Shown in pieces: positions 33,967-41,392 of a DNA stretch of 64,000 bases. Made by a program: the position numbers and the translations under genes. Origin of the DNA: Glaciihabitans sp. dw_435 (GTDB taxonomy: Bacteria; Actinomycetota; Actinomycetes; Actinomycetales; Microbacteriaceae); NCBI RefSeq assembly GCF_018449675.1, contig NZ_JAAVUZ010000002.1, positions 248,001 to 312,000 of the forward strand. Reading direction: 5' to 3'. How positions within the stretch are numbered: the stretch's first letter is position 1; each line of letters begins with the position of its first letter. The notes under the pieces are model-generated. The model worked only from the letters and a program-made list of their open reading frames with translations, ran no database searches and had not been told where the DNA came from.

Positions 33967-34824
33967 ATGAGCACCAGCATGACCTCCCAGACCGACCGCC
34001 CCGGACTCGCCACCGTACTGGCGTCAGCCCGCGCCAGCCGAACCGGCGTCGGAGCCTTCAACGTTGTCCTCCTCGAGCACGCGGAAGCCATCGTCGCGGG
34101 CGCCGAGCGCGACGGCAGCCCGGTCGTACTGCAGATCAGCGAGAACTGCATCAAGTACCACGGAGGGCTCGAGCCGATCACGGTCGCATCCCTCGCAATC
34201 GCCAGGGCCGCATCCGTCGAGGTGATCGTTCATCTCGACCACATCGAAGACGCAGATCTCATCCGCGAGGGCGTGCGTCTCGGCGTCAACAGCGTCATGT
34301 TTGACGCGTCAAAGCTGCCCTACGAGCAGAACGTCGCGGCAACCGCGGAGATCGTCGAGTTCTGTCACGCCAACGGCGTCTCGGTTGAAGCCGAACTGGG
34401 AGAGGTGGGCGGGAAGGATGGCCTACACGCTCCCGGCGCCCGCACGGATCCCGACGAAGCGGCAGCGTTTGTGGCCGCCACCGGCGTGGACGCTCTTGCC
34501 GTTGCAGTCGGCACCTCCCATGCGATGAAGACCCGGGTCGCCGCGGTGGATCACGCCCTCATCGCGCGGCTGCGTGAGACAGTGCCGGTCCCCCTGGTGC
34601 TGCACGGGTCATCCGGACTCTCCGACGAAGAGCTGCGAGCCGCCGTCGCCAGCGGGATGACCAAGATCAACATCTCCACGCACCTGAACGGCCTCTTCAC
34701 CCGTGCCGTCCGCGAAGTCCTCGACGCGAAGCCCGATCTGGTTGACCCTCGCACGTACGTGACCGCCGGGCGCGAGGCAATCGCCGCCGAGACCGCCCGC
34801 ATCCTGGCCCTGCTCCGCAGTTGA
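33967..34824 (+). CDS. Class II ketose-bisphosphate aldolase (GatY/KbaY-like)
   Basis: Zinc-dependent aldolase (285 aa) that would split tagatose-1,6-bisphosphate (or fructose-1,6-bisphosphate) to triose phosphates, the last step of the operon. Metal ligands and core motifs are VGAFNVVLLEHAEAIV, EVIVHLDHIEDADL, SVMFDASKLPYEQN, VEAELGEVGGKDG, VGTSHAMK, LVLHGSSGLSDEEL and KINISTHLN. ATG 33967 is 4 bases after the kinase stop; a second ATG at 33979 is possible. Position after a PfkB kinase and a SIS isomerase favours the tagatose route. Confidence 0.88.
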   Translation: MSTSMTSQTDRPGLATVLASARASRTGVGAFNVVLLEHAEAIVAGAERDGSPVVLQISENCIKYHGGLEPITVASLAIARAASVEVIVHLDHIEDADLIREGVRLGVNSVMFDASKLPYEQNVAATAEIVEFCHANGVSVEAELGEVGGKDGLHAPGARTDPDEAAAFVAATGVDALAVAVGTSHAMKTRVAAVDHALIARLRETVPVPLVLHGSSGLSDEELRAAVASGMTKINISTHLNGLFTRAVREVLDAKPDLVDPRTYVTAGREAIAAETARILALLRS

Positions 34825-34857
34825 GTCGAACGCGCGGGGCGCCCGATCCGCGGGCTT

Positions 34858-34980
34858 GTCCGTGCGCTCGTCGCGTGCTCGTCCGTGCACCCGTCACGGG
34901 CTCGTCCGTGCACCCGTCACGGGCTCGTCCGTGCACCCGTCACGGGCTCGTCCGTGCGCCCGTCACGGGCTGGTCCGCGC
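34858..34980. repeat. 23-bp tandem repeat array, about five units
   Basis: gtccgtgcacccgtcacggg recurs at 34881, 34904, 34927 and 34950 with exact 23-base spacing, flanked by degenerate units at 34858 and 34973. No spacers. Lies between the aldolase stop and the shared terminator; non-coding. Confidence 0.9.
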
Positions 34981-35052
34981 ACTCAACCGTGTGCTGAACC
35001 GTCCGCTGAACCGCGGGCCGAGCGCGCCAGTAGTCAGTCCCGCAGACGCCAA

Positions 35053-35087
35053 ACGACCCCGAACCTCGCACTGAGGTCCGGGGTCGT
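35053..35087. terminator. Bidirectional hairpin terminator
   Basis: acgaccccgaacctc (35053-35067) pairs with gaggtccggggtcgt (35073-35087), a 15-bp stem with one mismatch and a 5-base loop, 10 bases from the stop of the convergent 35097 gene. Confidence 0.75.
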
Positions 35088-35096
35088 GCGAAACGA

Positions 35097-36116
35097 TTAC
35101 TCGAATGCCCCGATGTTCACCGACTCATCGGCAGTGGCGTCGAACGTGATGACGGCCGCCTTGGACGCATCGCGGCTCAGCGGCAGACCCTGCCCGGTGT
35201 ACCACCAGTTGGCAGTTCGGCCCACGAAGCTCAGCGTGAACTTCCCGGGAACGAGCTTCGTGCTGAACTCGGTGGTGTCCGTGGGCGGTGTCACCGACAC
35301 GCTGTCCACGTCACTCGTGCCGTGGGTGCCCGCGATGATCGCCGTGAAGTCGTGACCGACCGTGGTCAAGACGCTCGCGTTCATGCTCACCGTCAGCCGC
35401 TTGCCCACCACGAGGACGTCGTTGAAGTTCCGTGCGCTGATCGGCGGCGTTGTCGCCGTCTGGCTGCGCACCGTGATGGTCTGCGCACTCGCGTAATTCG
35501 CGGCACCCTTCCAGTAGTTGTAGATGTAGTTCTTCAGCGCCGGAGCAGCAGCCGGCGGCTCGAACAGCACCTTGTAGGTCCCGTTGGCGAGCCCCTGCAA
35601 CGTGTACTTCCCGTCCCGCGCCGTTTCGGCGTAAACGCCGGCACCACCGGGGGTCTTCCCCACCGGAATCGCCGCCACCACGGCGTTGTCAACAAGGCGG
35701 CCAGCGGATGAGTCTGCGCTCACCGTTCCCGAAATGGCGGCACCGACGGCGCCCGTGAGCTTGACCGACGCCTTCTTGCCCGCGACTACCTTCACCGATC
35801 TCGTAGACGGGAACACGTAGGCCGAACCATGCGGCGCGTGAGGGACAACGGTGACGTTTCCAGCGCGGAGCTTGCTGAACACGGCGACGCCTCGAGCATC
35901 GGTGACCACTGTCGTGGCCCCCACGCCGACGTAGATGCCTTTCAGCGCGAGAGGGGTACCCCACGGGGTCACCAACTGCACCGCGACAGAGCCCGTGGTC
36001 GCGCGCGAACCTGCGCCACTGGCTGCCACACCGCTTGCCTCGGCAGTCCCGGGAAGCGCGATCAACCCGAGCGCAATCACCGCGCCCGAAACGACCGCGA
36101 GAATTCGTTTGTGCAT
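35097..36116 (-). CDS. Secreted beta-sandwich repeat protein (carboxypeptidase-regulatory-like), paralogue 1
   Basis: Exported 339-aa protein of unknown function. The signal peptide (MHKRILAVV... to about residue 30) is followed by small Ig/CnaB-like beta domains. The recognisable pattern is GVAVFSKLRAGNVTVV, SGTVSADSSAGRLVDNAVVAA and RDGKYTLQGLANGTYKVLFEP, typical of carboxypeptidase-regulatory-like modules. A further beta-rich domain ends near WYTGQGLPLSRDASKAAVI. No sortase motif or lipobox was seen, so it is probably released or loosely held. CAGGGAG precedes ATG 36116. First of three related genes on the same strand, with its own terminator. Confidence 0.72.
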   Translation of the reverse strand: MHKRILAVVSGAVIALGLIALPGTAEASGVAASGAGSRATTGSVAVQLVTPWGTPLALKGIYVGVGATTVVTDARGVAVFSKLRAGNVTVVPHAPHGSAYVFPSTRSVKVVAGKKASVKLTGAVGAAISGTVSADSSAGRLVDNAVVAAIPVGKTPGGAGVYAETARDGKYTLQGLANGTYKVLFEPPAAAPALKNYIYNYWKGAANYASAQTITVRSQTATTPPISARNFNDVLVVGKRLTVSMNASVLTTVGHDFTAIIAGTHGTSDVDSVSVTPPTDTTEFSTKLVPGKFTLSFVGRTANWWYTGQGLPLSRDASKAAVITFDATADESVNIGAFE

Positions 36117-36262
36117 TTTTCTCCCTGGTAGCGGGGCTACTCGACCTACGACGCCGTAGTGAGAATCACCCACTTTTTGCTCAGCCTAGGGGGTAGACAG
36201 GTCTGACGACCAGAGCGCTTCGCGCCCCACTTTCGGAGCCGCCGATGAATTGGCTATGGACA

Positions 36263-36302
36263 CATCGAGAGCCCGCCGAGCAATGTCGACGGGCTCTCGA
36301 TG
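36263..36302 (-). terminator. Hairpin terminator after secreted paralogue 2
   Basis: catcgagagcccg (36263-36275) pairs with cgggctctcgatg (36290-36302), a 13-bp perfect stem with a 14-base loop, 25 bases beyond the stop of the 36327 gene. Confidence 0.75.
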
Positions 36303-36326
36303 ATCCCCGGGGGACGGCGCAACTCC

Positions 36327-37109
36327 CTACTTGGGCCGCGCCGCCAGCATCGAATTAGCTCCCTGAATGACGGATGCCGAGCGCTTCGCACTCTGCTGGT
36401 GCACCGCGATGACCTTCGCCTTCGCCCAGTACGGGGCGTTCTTGTAGAAGCCGGTCACGTACCCGCTGTTGAACTTCGGCGAATGCGCCACGACCCGCGG
36501 GTTGAACTGCACCCGGTACTTGTTGTCAGTCGGCAGCGCCGCGAGCAGGTAGTGCCCGGCGCCGTCCGTCTTGGTGGTGTCCTGCACGCGGCCCTTGCTG
36601 TCGTAGGCGACAACCTTCACGCCAGCCAACGCGCGCCCGCTCGTGTTCATGAGCTTGCCCGAGATGGAGCCACCCCGGGGGATGACGATGTTGATCGTGA
36701 GCGTCTTCCCCGCCGCGACCGTGCGCTTCGTGAAGGCGTTGGCGTGCAGGTACAGCTCCGACGACCACGCCTTCGGGTAGAAGGCAAGTCCCGCCGGGAC
36801 TTTGAACACCGCCCGACCGTTGACGATGGACACCACCCTGTGCCCGCCACCCGCGGTCGTGCTGTCGGCCTTGGAATGCTTCTCGGCCGAGGCGAATGCG
36901 AACGCACCGTAACCACCGCCCTGCTTTTTCCAGAGCGAGATCTGAGTGTCGTCGGTGGGCAGGAACTTGTTTCCTGCCGGCGTCAGAAGCTGGACCACCA
37001 CGGTTCCGGTGGCAGTGCTGGACTTTGACGTGGATGCCGCGGCGGGAGCTACTCCGAGTCCCAAAGCCACGACGGAGGCGATGACAATGGCAATAACGCG
37101 ATTTTTCAT
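36327..37109 (-). CDS. Secreted beta-sandwich repeat protein, paralogue 2
   Basis: Exported 260-aa protein. The signal peptide (MKNRVIAIVIASVVALGLG..., cleavage near AAA-STS, residue 27) is followed by a first beta domain (VVVQLLTPAGNKFLP...) and a carboxypeptidase-regulatory-like module (GGSISGKLMNTSGRALAGV, then GAGHYLLAALPTDNKYRVQF). It ends NAPYWAKAKVIAVHQQSA, similar to the same region in its neighbours. GAGGAAG precedes ATG 37109. It is shorter than the two paralogues and lacks their C-terminal third. Function unknown. Confidence 0.72.
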   Translation of the reverse strand: MKNRVIAIVIASVVALGLGVAPAAASTSKSSTATGTVVVQLLTPAGNKFLPTDDTQISLWKKQGGGYGAFAFASAEKHSKADSTTAGGGHRVVSIVNGRAVFKVPAGLAFYPKAWSSELYLHANAFTKRTVAAGKTLTINIVIPRGGSISGKLMNTSGRALAGVKVVAYDSKGRVQDTTKTDGAGHYLLAALPTDNKYRVQFNPRVVAHSPKFNSGYVTGFYKNAPYWAKAKVIAVHQQSAKRSASVIQGANSMLAARPK

Positions 37110-37149
37110 TACTTCCTCACTTCGTTGTGAAGATTCCACGGTAATCCGC

Positions 37150-38241
37150 TTAGGGACGCACGCCAACCTTTACCGTCGCATTGGACCCTCCGACGGATAC
37201 CAGCACGGCCTTCGTCCGATCGGTCGTCAGCGGTTTTCCGGAGCCGGTGTAGAAGTACTGCGCGGTCGCTCCGCTGCTGTCGCGGTACTGCACCGCGAGG
37301 CGGTAGGTGCCGCCGGTGAGCCGCACCGGGTTGCTTGTTCCTGCCGGGTACATCGGCGAGTAGATCGTCTCCGCGGGTAGTGCGGCACCCGACACGATCT
37401 TCTCGATGTTGAGCTGTCCGCCCCGCGCGGGTGTCGCGAGCGCGAAGGTGACCAGCGCGCCGCGGGCGACCACACCGTTGATCTTGGTCACCGTCGACTG
37501 CTTCGTCGTCGCACCTGCCATGTGCACGACGATGCGCTTCGCGGTCTGGAACGTCGCGTGCGCCGGTCCGAAGTAGCTCCAGGCATAGCTGAGGCTGTTG
37601 CTCACATGGGAGTCAGCCCAGTTGTGGTTGTTGAACTGCACCACGTACGTGCCGGTCGGGATGCCTCGGATCGTGTAGTTACCCTTGCCATCCGTCGTGG
37701 CGGAGTAGGTCGCGCCGGCCGGGTCAACCGCAACGACCTGTCCGTAGCGGAACGCCCCATCGGGAGTGGACACTTTGCCGGACACGGTCCCGCCCAGCAC
37801 AACGGGAAGCGCAACAGCGACAAGCTTGCCCACGGGCACCACGATGTTCGATTTGGTCGGTCGCGTGTAGGTCGTGAGATTGCGCCACGTCTCCGCCTGC
37901 ACGGAGATCTTGACCCCGGCGGGAGCCTTCGGGAACGACGCCAGTCCGAGCTTGTTGGTCACCGCGGTGGAGTAGAACGGTGCAACCGAGGAGCGAAGGG
38001 ACACCACGACCCCCGCGATCTTCCAGACCCCGCCCTTGGCGTTGGTGACCTGGACGGTGAGCTTGCCGGTGGGCGTCGCGGCAGCCGCGGCAACCTCCAC
38101 CTGGGCGTTAGCCGCGGCCGTCCCTGCAACGTGACCCTGCGCGGCAGCGGTGGCGGCACCCGCAGTGGCGGCCAGGGACGGAGCCCCGACGAGGGCGAGC
38201 GCAACAAGGGCACCCGTGGCAAGGCGCAGCAGATTCTTCAC
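37150..38241 (-). CDS. Secreted beta-sandwich repeat protein, paralogue 3
   Basis: Exported 363-aa protein with a signal peptide (MKNLLRLATGALVALALVG...) and an Ala-rich linker (residues 28-58). It has the same domain order as paralogue 1: KLTVQVTNAKGGVWKIAGV, GLASFPKAPAGVKISVQ, GGTVSGKVSTPDGAFRYG and GKGNYTIRGIPTGTYVVQFNN, then a C-terminal domain ending YFYTGSGKPLTTDRTKAVLVSV. The phrase (W/F)YTG(Q/S)G(L/K)PL is shared with paralogue 1, so the C-terminal domains are homologous. It is upstream of paralogue 2 by 40 bases. Function unknown. Confidence 0.72.
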   Translation of the reverse strand: MKNLLRLATGALVALALVGAPSLAATAGAATAAAQGHVAGTAAANAQVEVAAAAATPTGKLTVQVTNAKGGVWKIAGVVVSLRSSVAPFYSTAVTNKLGLASFPKAPAGVKISVQAETWRNLTTYTRPTKSNIVVPVGKLVAVALPVVLGGTVSGKVSTPDGAFRYGQVVAVDPAGATYSATTDGKGNYTIRGIPTGTYVVQFNNHNWADSHVSNSLSYAWSYFGPAHATFQTAKRIVVHMAGATTKQSTVTKINGVVARGALVTFALATPARGGQLNIEKIVSGAALPAETIYSPMYPAGTSNPVRLTGGTYRLAVQYRDSSGATAQYFYTGSGKPLTTDRTKAVLVSVGGSNATVKVGVRP

Positions 38242-38280
38242 GGTTTCCCCCGGTAAGCGTGTAATTCGGCGGTGCAGGCG

Positions 38281-39717
38281 TTAATTCACGATGTGCATCG
38301 CGCGCGCGGCATCCGTAATGCTTCCGCTCAGCGACGGGTATACCGAGAAGGCGCGTGCCAACTGGTCCACCGTGAGGCGGTGCTCCACCGCAAGCGCGAT
38401 GGGAAGAATCAGTTCGGACGCACGGGGTGCAACGATCACACCGCCGATGACGGTGCCGGAGCCGGTTCGTGCGAACAGCTTCACAAAGCCATCCTTCAAC
38501 CCCATCATCTTCGCACGCGGGTTGGACGCCAGAGGGATTTTGTAGATTTCTCCCTGCGCAATCCCATCTTCGATCTGCTTCTGCGTCCAGCCGACAGTCG
38601 CGATCTCCGGATTGGTGAAAATGTTGGATGTCACGTTGCGAAGCTCGGTCGGATTCACCGCGTCGCCCATGGCGTGCAGGATCGCGGTGCGGCCCTGCAT
38701 CGATGCGACGGAGGCCAGTGGGAGGAAGTCGCTGCAGTCACCCGCGGCGTAAATCGAGGGCACCGAGGTACGCGCGACTCGGTTGACCCGGATGTGCCCG
38801 CCGTCGGTCAGCTGCACACCTGCGGCTTCGAGACCGATCCCGGTGGTGTTCGGGATGGCGCCGACGGCCATCAGGCAGTGGCTGCCCTCGACCGTGCGTC
38901 CGTCGGACAGCGTCGCGATAACACCGTTCTCGGTGCGAACGACGGAATCGGCCCGGCTTTTCGACAGCACGGTCATGCCGTTGCGCAGGAAGACGTCCTC
39001 GATCACGCGGGCGGCATCCTCGTCGGACCCGGGCAGCACCTGGTCGCGGCTGGAGATCAGCGTCACCTTCGAACCAAGGGCCGTGTAGGCGGACGCGAAC
39101 TCGGCGCCCGTCACTCCGGAACCGACAACGATGAGGTGCTCGGGTGCTTCCTGCAAGGTGTACAGCTGCGTCCAGCTCAGGATTCGCTCGCCATCGGGCA
39201 TCGCCGACTCGAGCAGGCGGGGTCGCGCACCGACCGAGATGACGATCGTGTCGGCTTCGAGTTCGTCGAAGTCGGTGGCCTTTTTTCCGGTGCCCGTCGA
39301 CACGATGACACGGGATGGCCCGTCCAGACGACCTTCGCCCTGAACGATCTGAACTCCGGCCTTCGTCAGTTGCGCCTTCATGTCTTCGGACTGCTGGCGG
39401 GCGAGACGGAGCAGGCGGGCGTTGACGGCGGAAAAGTTGACGGTGACTTCGGGACGCACGGGGCGGCCGGTGTCGGTGCGGGCGAAGAACTGGACGCCGA
39501 GGTCGGCAGCCTCGCCGAGGGCACTGGCAGCTTCGGCGGTGGCAATGAGTGTCTTGGAAGGAACAACGTCGGTCAGCACTGCCGAGCCACCGACGCCCTG
39601 GCGCTCAATGAGGGTGACTTCCGCGCCGAGCTGAGCTCCGGTGAGGGCGGCTTCGTATCCACCGGGTCCCCCGCCCACGATGACAACGCGCTGTTTTCGC
39701 TCGAATTCATAGGCCAT
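38281..39717 (-). CDS. lpdA: NAD(P)H-quinone dehydrogenase LpdA (flavoprotein without redox cysteines)
   Basis: FAD flavoenzyme of the disulfide-reductase fold (478 aa). Domains: the FAD-binding VVIVGGGPGGYEAAL, the NAD-binding LIVVGSGVTGAEFASAYTALGS, IYAAGDCSDFLPLAS, and a C-terminal dimer domain. The CxxxxC of lipoamide dehydrogenase is replaced by SAVLTDVVPSK, and the C-terminal His-Glu pair by SVYPSLSGS. It therefore cannot reduce lipoamide. It matches mycobacterial LpdA (Rv3303c), described as a quinone reductase. ATG 39717 directly precedes the FAD motif. It lies upstream of, and opposite to, the PNP/phosphomutase genes, as in mycobacteria. Confidence 0.9.
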   Translation of the reverse strand: MAYEFERKQRVVIVGGGPGGYEAALTGAQLGAEVTLIERQGVGGSAVLTDVVPSKTLIATAEAASALGEAADLGVQFFARTDTGRPVRPEVTVNFSAVNARLLRLARQQSEDMKAQLTKAGVQIVQGEGRLDGPSRVIVSTGTGKKATDFDELEADTIVISVGARPRLLESAMPDGERILSWTQLYTLQEAPEHLIVVGSGVTGAEFASAYTALGSKVTLISSRDQVLPGSDEDAARVIEDVFLRNGMTVLSKSRADSVVRTENGVIATLSDGRTVEGSHCLMAVGAIPNTTGIGLEAAGVQLTDGGHIRVNRVARTSVPSIYAAGDCSDFLPLASVASMQGRTAILHAMGDAVNPTELRNVTSNIFTNPEIATVGWTQKQIEDGIAQGEIYKIPLASNPRAKMMGLKDGFVKLFARTGSGTVIGGVIVAPRASELILPIALAVEHRLTVDQLARAFSVYPSLSGSITDAARAMHIVN

Positions 39718-39824
39718 GGCGCCAATTCTCCCCTGCCGCGGCTGCCCCGGCCAAACCCGGTGCGCTGCCCGCGCAGAGGGGGGAAGCTGGAATTCACACA
39801 CCCGTACGGGAAAGGACACCTGCG

Positions 39825-40259
39825 ATGCCACGCAAGCTCGTCGCCACGGCGACCATCACCATCGACGCGTCACCCGCCGAGGTATGGCGTGCCCTCACCG
39901 ACCCGGAACTGGTCGCCCGCTACATGTTCGGCACGGAGCTCACCACGGACTGGGAGGTGGGCAGCCCCGTCGTCTACCGCGGCGAATGGGAGGGGAAGCC
40001 CTACGAGGACAAGGGGATCGTCCTCGAATTCCGTCCGAACGAGCTGCTGGAGACCAGCCATTTCAGTCCGCTCACCGGAGCCGAGGACATCCCCGAGAAC
40101 TATCACACCGTCACGTACAGGCTGGAGGAACTTGCCCCCGGCGGCACTCTCGTGACCCTCACGCAGGACAACAACGACACTCCGGAGGCGGCCGAACACT
40201 CGCAGGCCAACTGGGAGATGGCATTGGCGGGACTGAAGAGCGTCGTCGAAGAAACGTAG
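39825..40259 (+). CDS. SRPBCC/AHSA1-domain protein
   Basis: Small cytoplasmic START-like protein (144 aa). AHSA1 hallmarks are ITIDASPAEVWRALTDPELVARYMFG near the N-terminus, the beta-strand segment GSPVVYRGEWEGKPYEDKGIV, and a C-terminal helix with ANWEMALAGLKSVVEE. The family has a hydrophobic cavity and varied or unknown roles. AAAGGA precedes ATG 39825. It stands alone between lpdA and PNP; no function can be assigned. Confidence 0.85.
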   Translation: MPRKLVATATITIDASPAEVWRALTDPELVARYMFGTELTTDWEVGSPVVYRGEWEGKPYEDKGIVLEFRPNELLETSHFSPLTGAEDIPENYHTVTYRLEELAPGGTLVTLTQDNNDTPEAAEHSQANWEMALAGLKSVVEET

Positions 40260-40282
40260 CCGCGCGCCGGCCGCCCGGCGAC

Positions 40283-40510
40283 GCCGCAGCGCACGCGAAG
40301 CGCACCCGAACCACGGCGACCCATAGCGCACCCCGAACCACGGCGACCCGAAGCGCGGCGGGGTCACACTCCTCCTCGGCACGAGCGGTGCTGGCAGCCC
40401 CTGCCGCCAGCAGGATCGCGCCCCTCGCCGGCGACGACCGGTCCTGGCATCCCCCGCCGCCAGCAGGGTCACACCCCTCGTCGGCAACGAGCAGTCCCGG
40501 CAACCCCCGT
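40283..40510. repeat. Degenerate tandem repeats upstream of the PNP gene
   Basis: A unit built on cgaaccacggcgaccc appears twice at about 40305 and 40333. Further on, gccgccagcagg occurs at 40403 and 40456 within a roughly 53-bp unit that is partly repeated again from 40363 (gggtcacac at 40362 and 40466). Non-coding. Confidence 0.65.
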
Positions 40511-40543
40511 CGCGGGAGAACGAGCGGTCGAGGCATCCGCCAA

Positions 40544-40549
40544 TAGAGT
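40544..40549 (+). promoter_or_regulatory. -10 hexamer TAGAGT, leaderless promoter of the PNP gene
   Basis: TAGAGT ends 6 bases before ATG 40556, with no ribosome-binding site between. Confidence 0.55.
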
Positions 40550-40555
40550 GGTTGC

Positions 40556-41392
40556 ATGTCGACGATGCCTTATGCCCACCCGTTGGACGACCCCGCCGCG
40601 GACCCCTTCGCCATCGCAGCCCAGGCCGCGCAGCAAATTGCCGAGCTGACCGGTGTCGCGCAACACGACATCGCGCTGACGTTGGGAAGCGGATGGTCCA
40701 AGGCAGCCGATCTCATCGGTGAGACGACCGCGACCATTCCCGCGGACGAGGTCATCGGGTTCAGCTCGCCTGCCGTCGTCGGACACGTGGGAACGCTCCG
40801 CTCGGTGCTGTTGCCGAACGGGAAGCGCGCTCTCGTCATCGGCGCACGCACCCACTACTACGAGAACCACGGAGTGCGTCGCGTTGTTCACAGCGTGCGC
40901 ACCGCCGCCGCGACCGGTGCGAAGATCATGATCCTCACCAACGGTGCCGGGGGCATCAAGGAGACGTGGACGCCCGGAACCCCCGTGCTCATCAGCGACC
41001 ACATCAACCTGACCGCGGACTCCCCTCTCGAGGGGGCAACGTTCGTCGACCTCACCGATCTGTACTCGGCCCGTCTGCGCGACGTCGCCCGCACGATCGA
41101 CGCGTCCCTCGACGAGGGCGTGTACTGCCAGTTCCGCGGACCTCACTACGAGACGCCGGCCGAAGTGCAGATGGCCAAGGCCATCGGCGGCCACATCGTC
41201 GGCATGTCCACGGCGCTCGAGGCCATCGCCGCGCGCCAGGCCGGGATGGAGATCCTCGGGATGTCGCTCATCACCAACCTCGCGGCGGGCATCCAGAAGA
41301 CGCCTCTCAGCCACGAGGAAGTCATCGAGGCCGGCCGCAACGCCGAAGCCACCATCGGAGCGCTGCTGGCGCGGATCGTCGTCGAGCTGTGA
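40556..41392 (+). CDS. punA: Purine nucleoside phosphorylase (trimeric type)
   Basis: Splits (deoxy)guanosine or inosine with phosphate to base and pentose-1-phosphate (278 aa). Trimeric-PNP signatures are ALTLGSGW, GARTHYYENHG (phosphate/ribose site), TNGAGGI, FRGPHYETPAEVQM, VGMSTALEAIAAR (substrate Met), and SLITNLAAG (base site). The start is fixed by a -10 element right before ATG. Its stop overlaps the phosphomutase GTG by four bases. The two together would handle the sugar phosphates released by nucleoside breakdown. Confidence 0.95.
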   Translation: MSTMPYAHPLDDPAADPFAIAAQAAQQIAELTGVAQHDIALTLGSGWSKAADLIGETTATIPADEVIGFSSPAVVGHVGTLRSVLLPNGKRALVIGARTHYYENHGVRRVVHSVRTAAATGAKIMILTNGAGGIKETWTPGTPVLISDHINLTADSPLEGATFVDLTDLYSARLRDVARTIDASLDEGVYCQFRGPHYETPAEVQMAKAIGGHIVGMSTALEAIAARQAGMEILGMSLITNLAAGIQKTPLSHEEVIEAGRNAEATIGALLARIVVEL

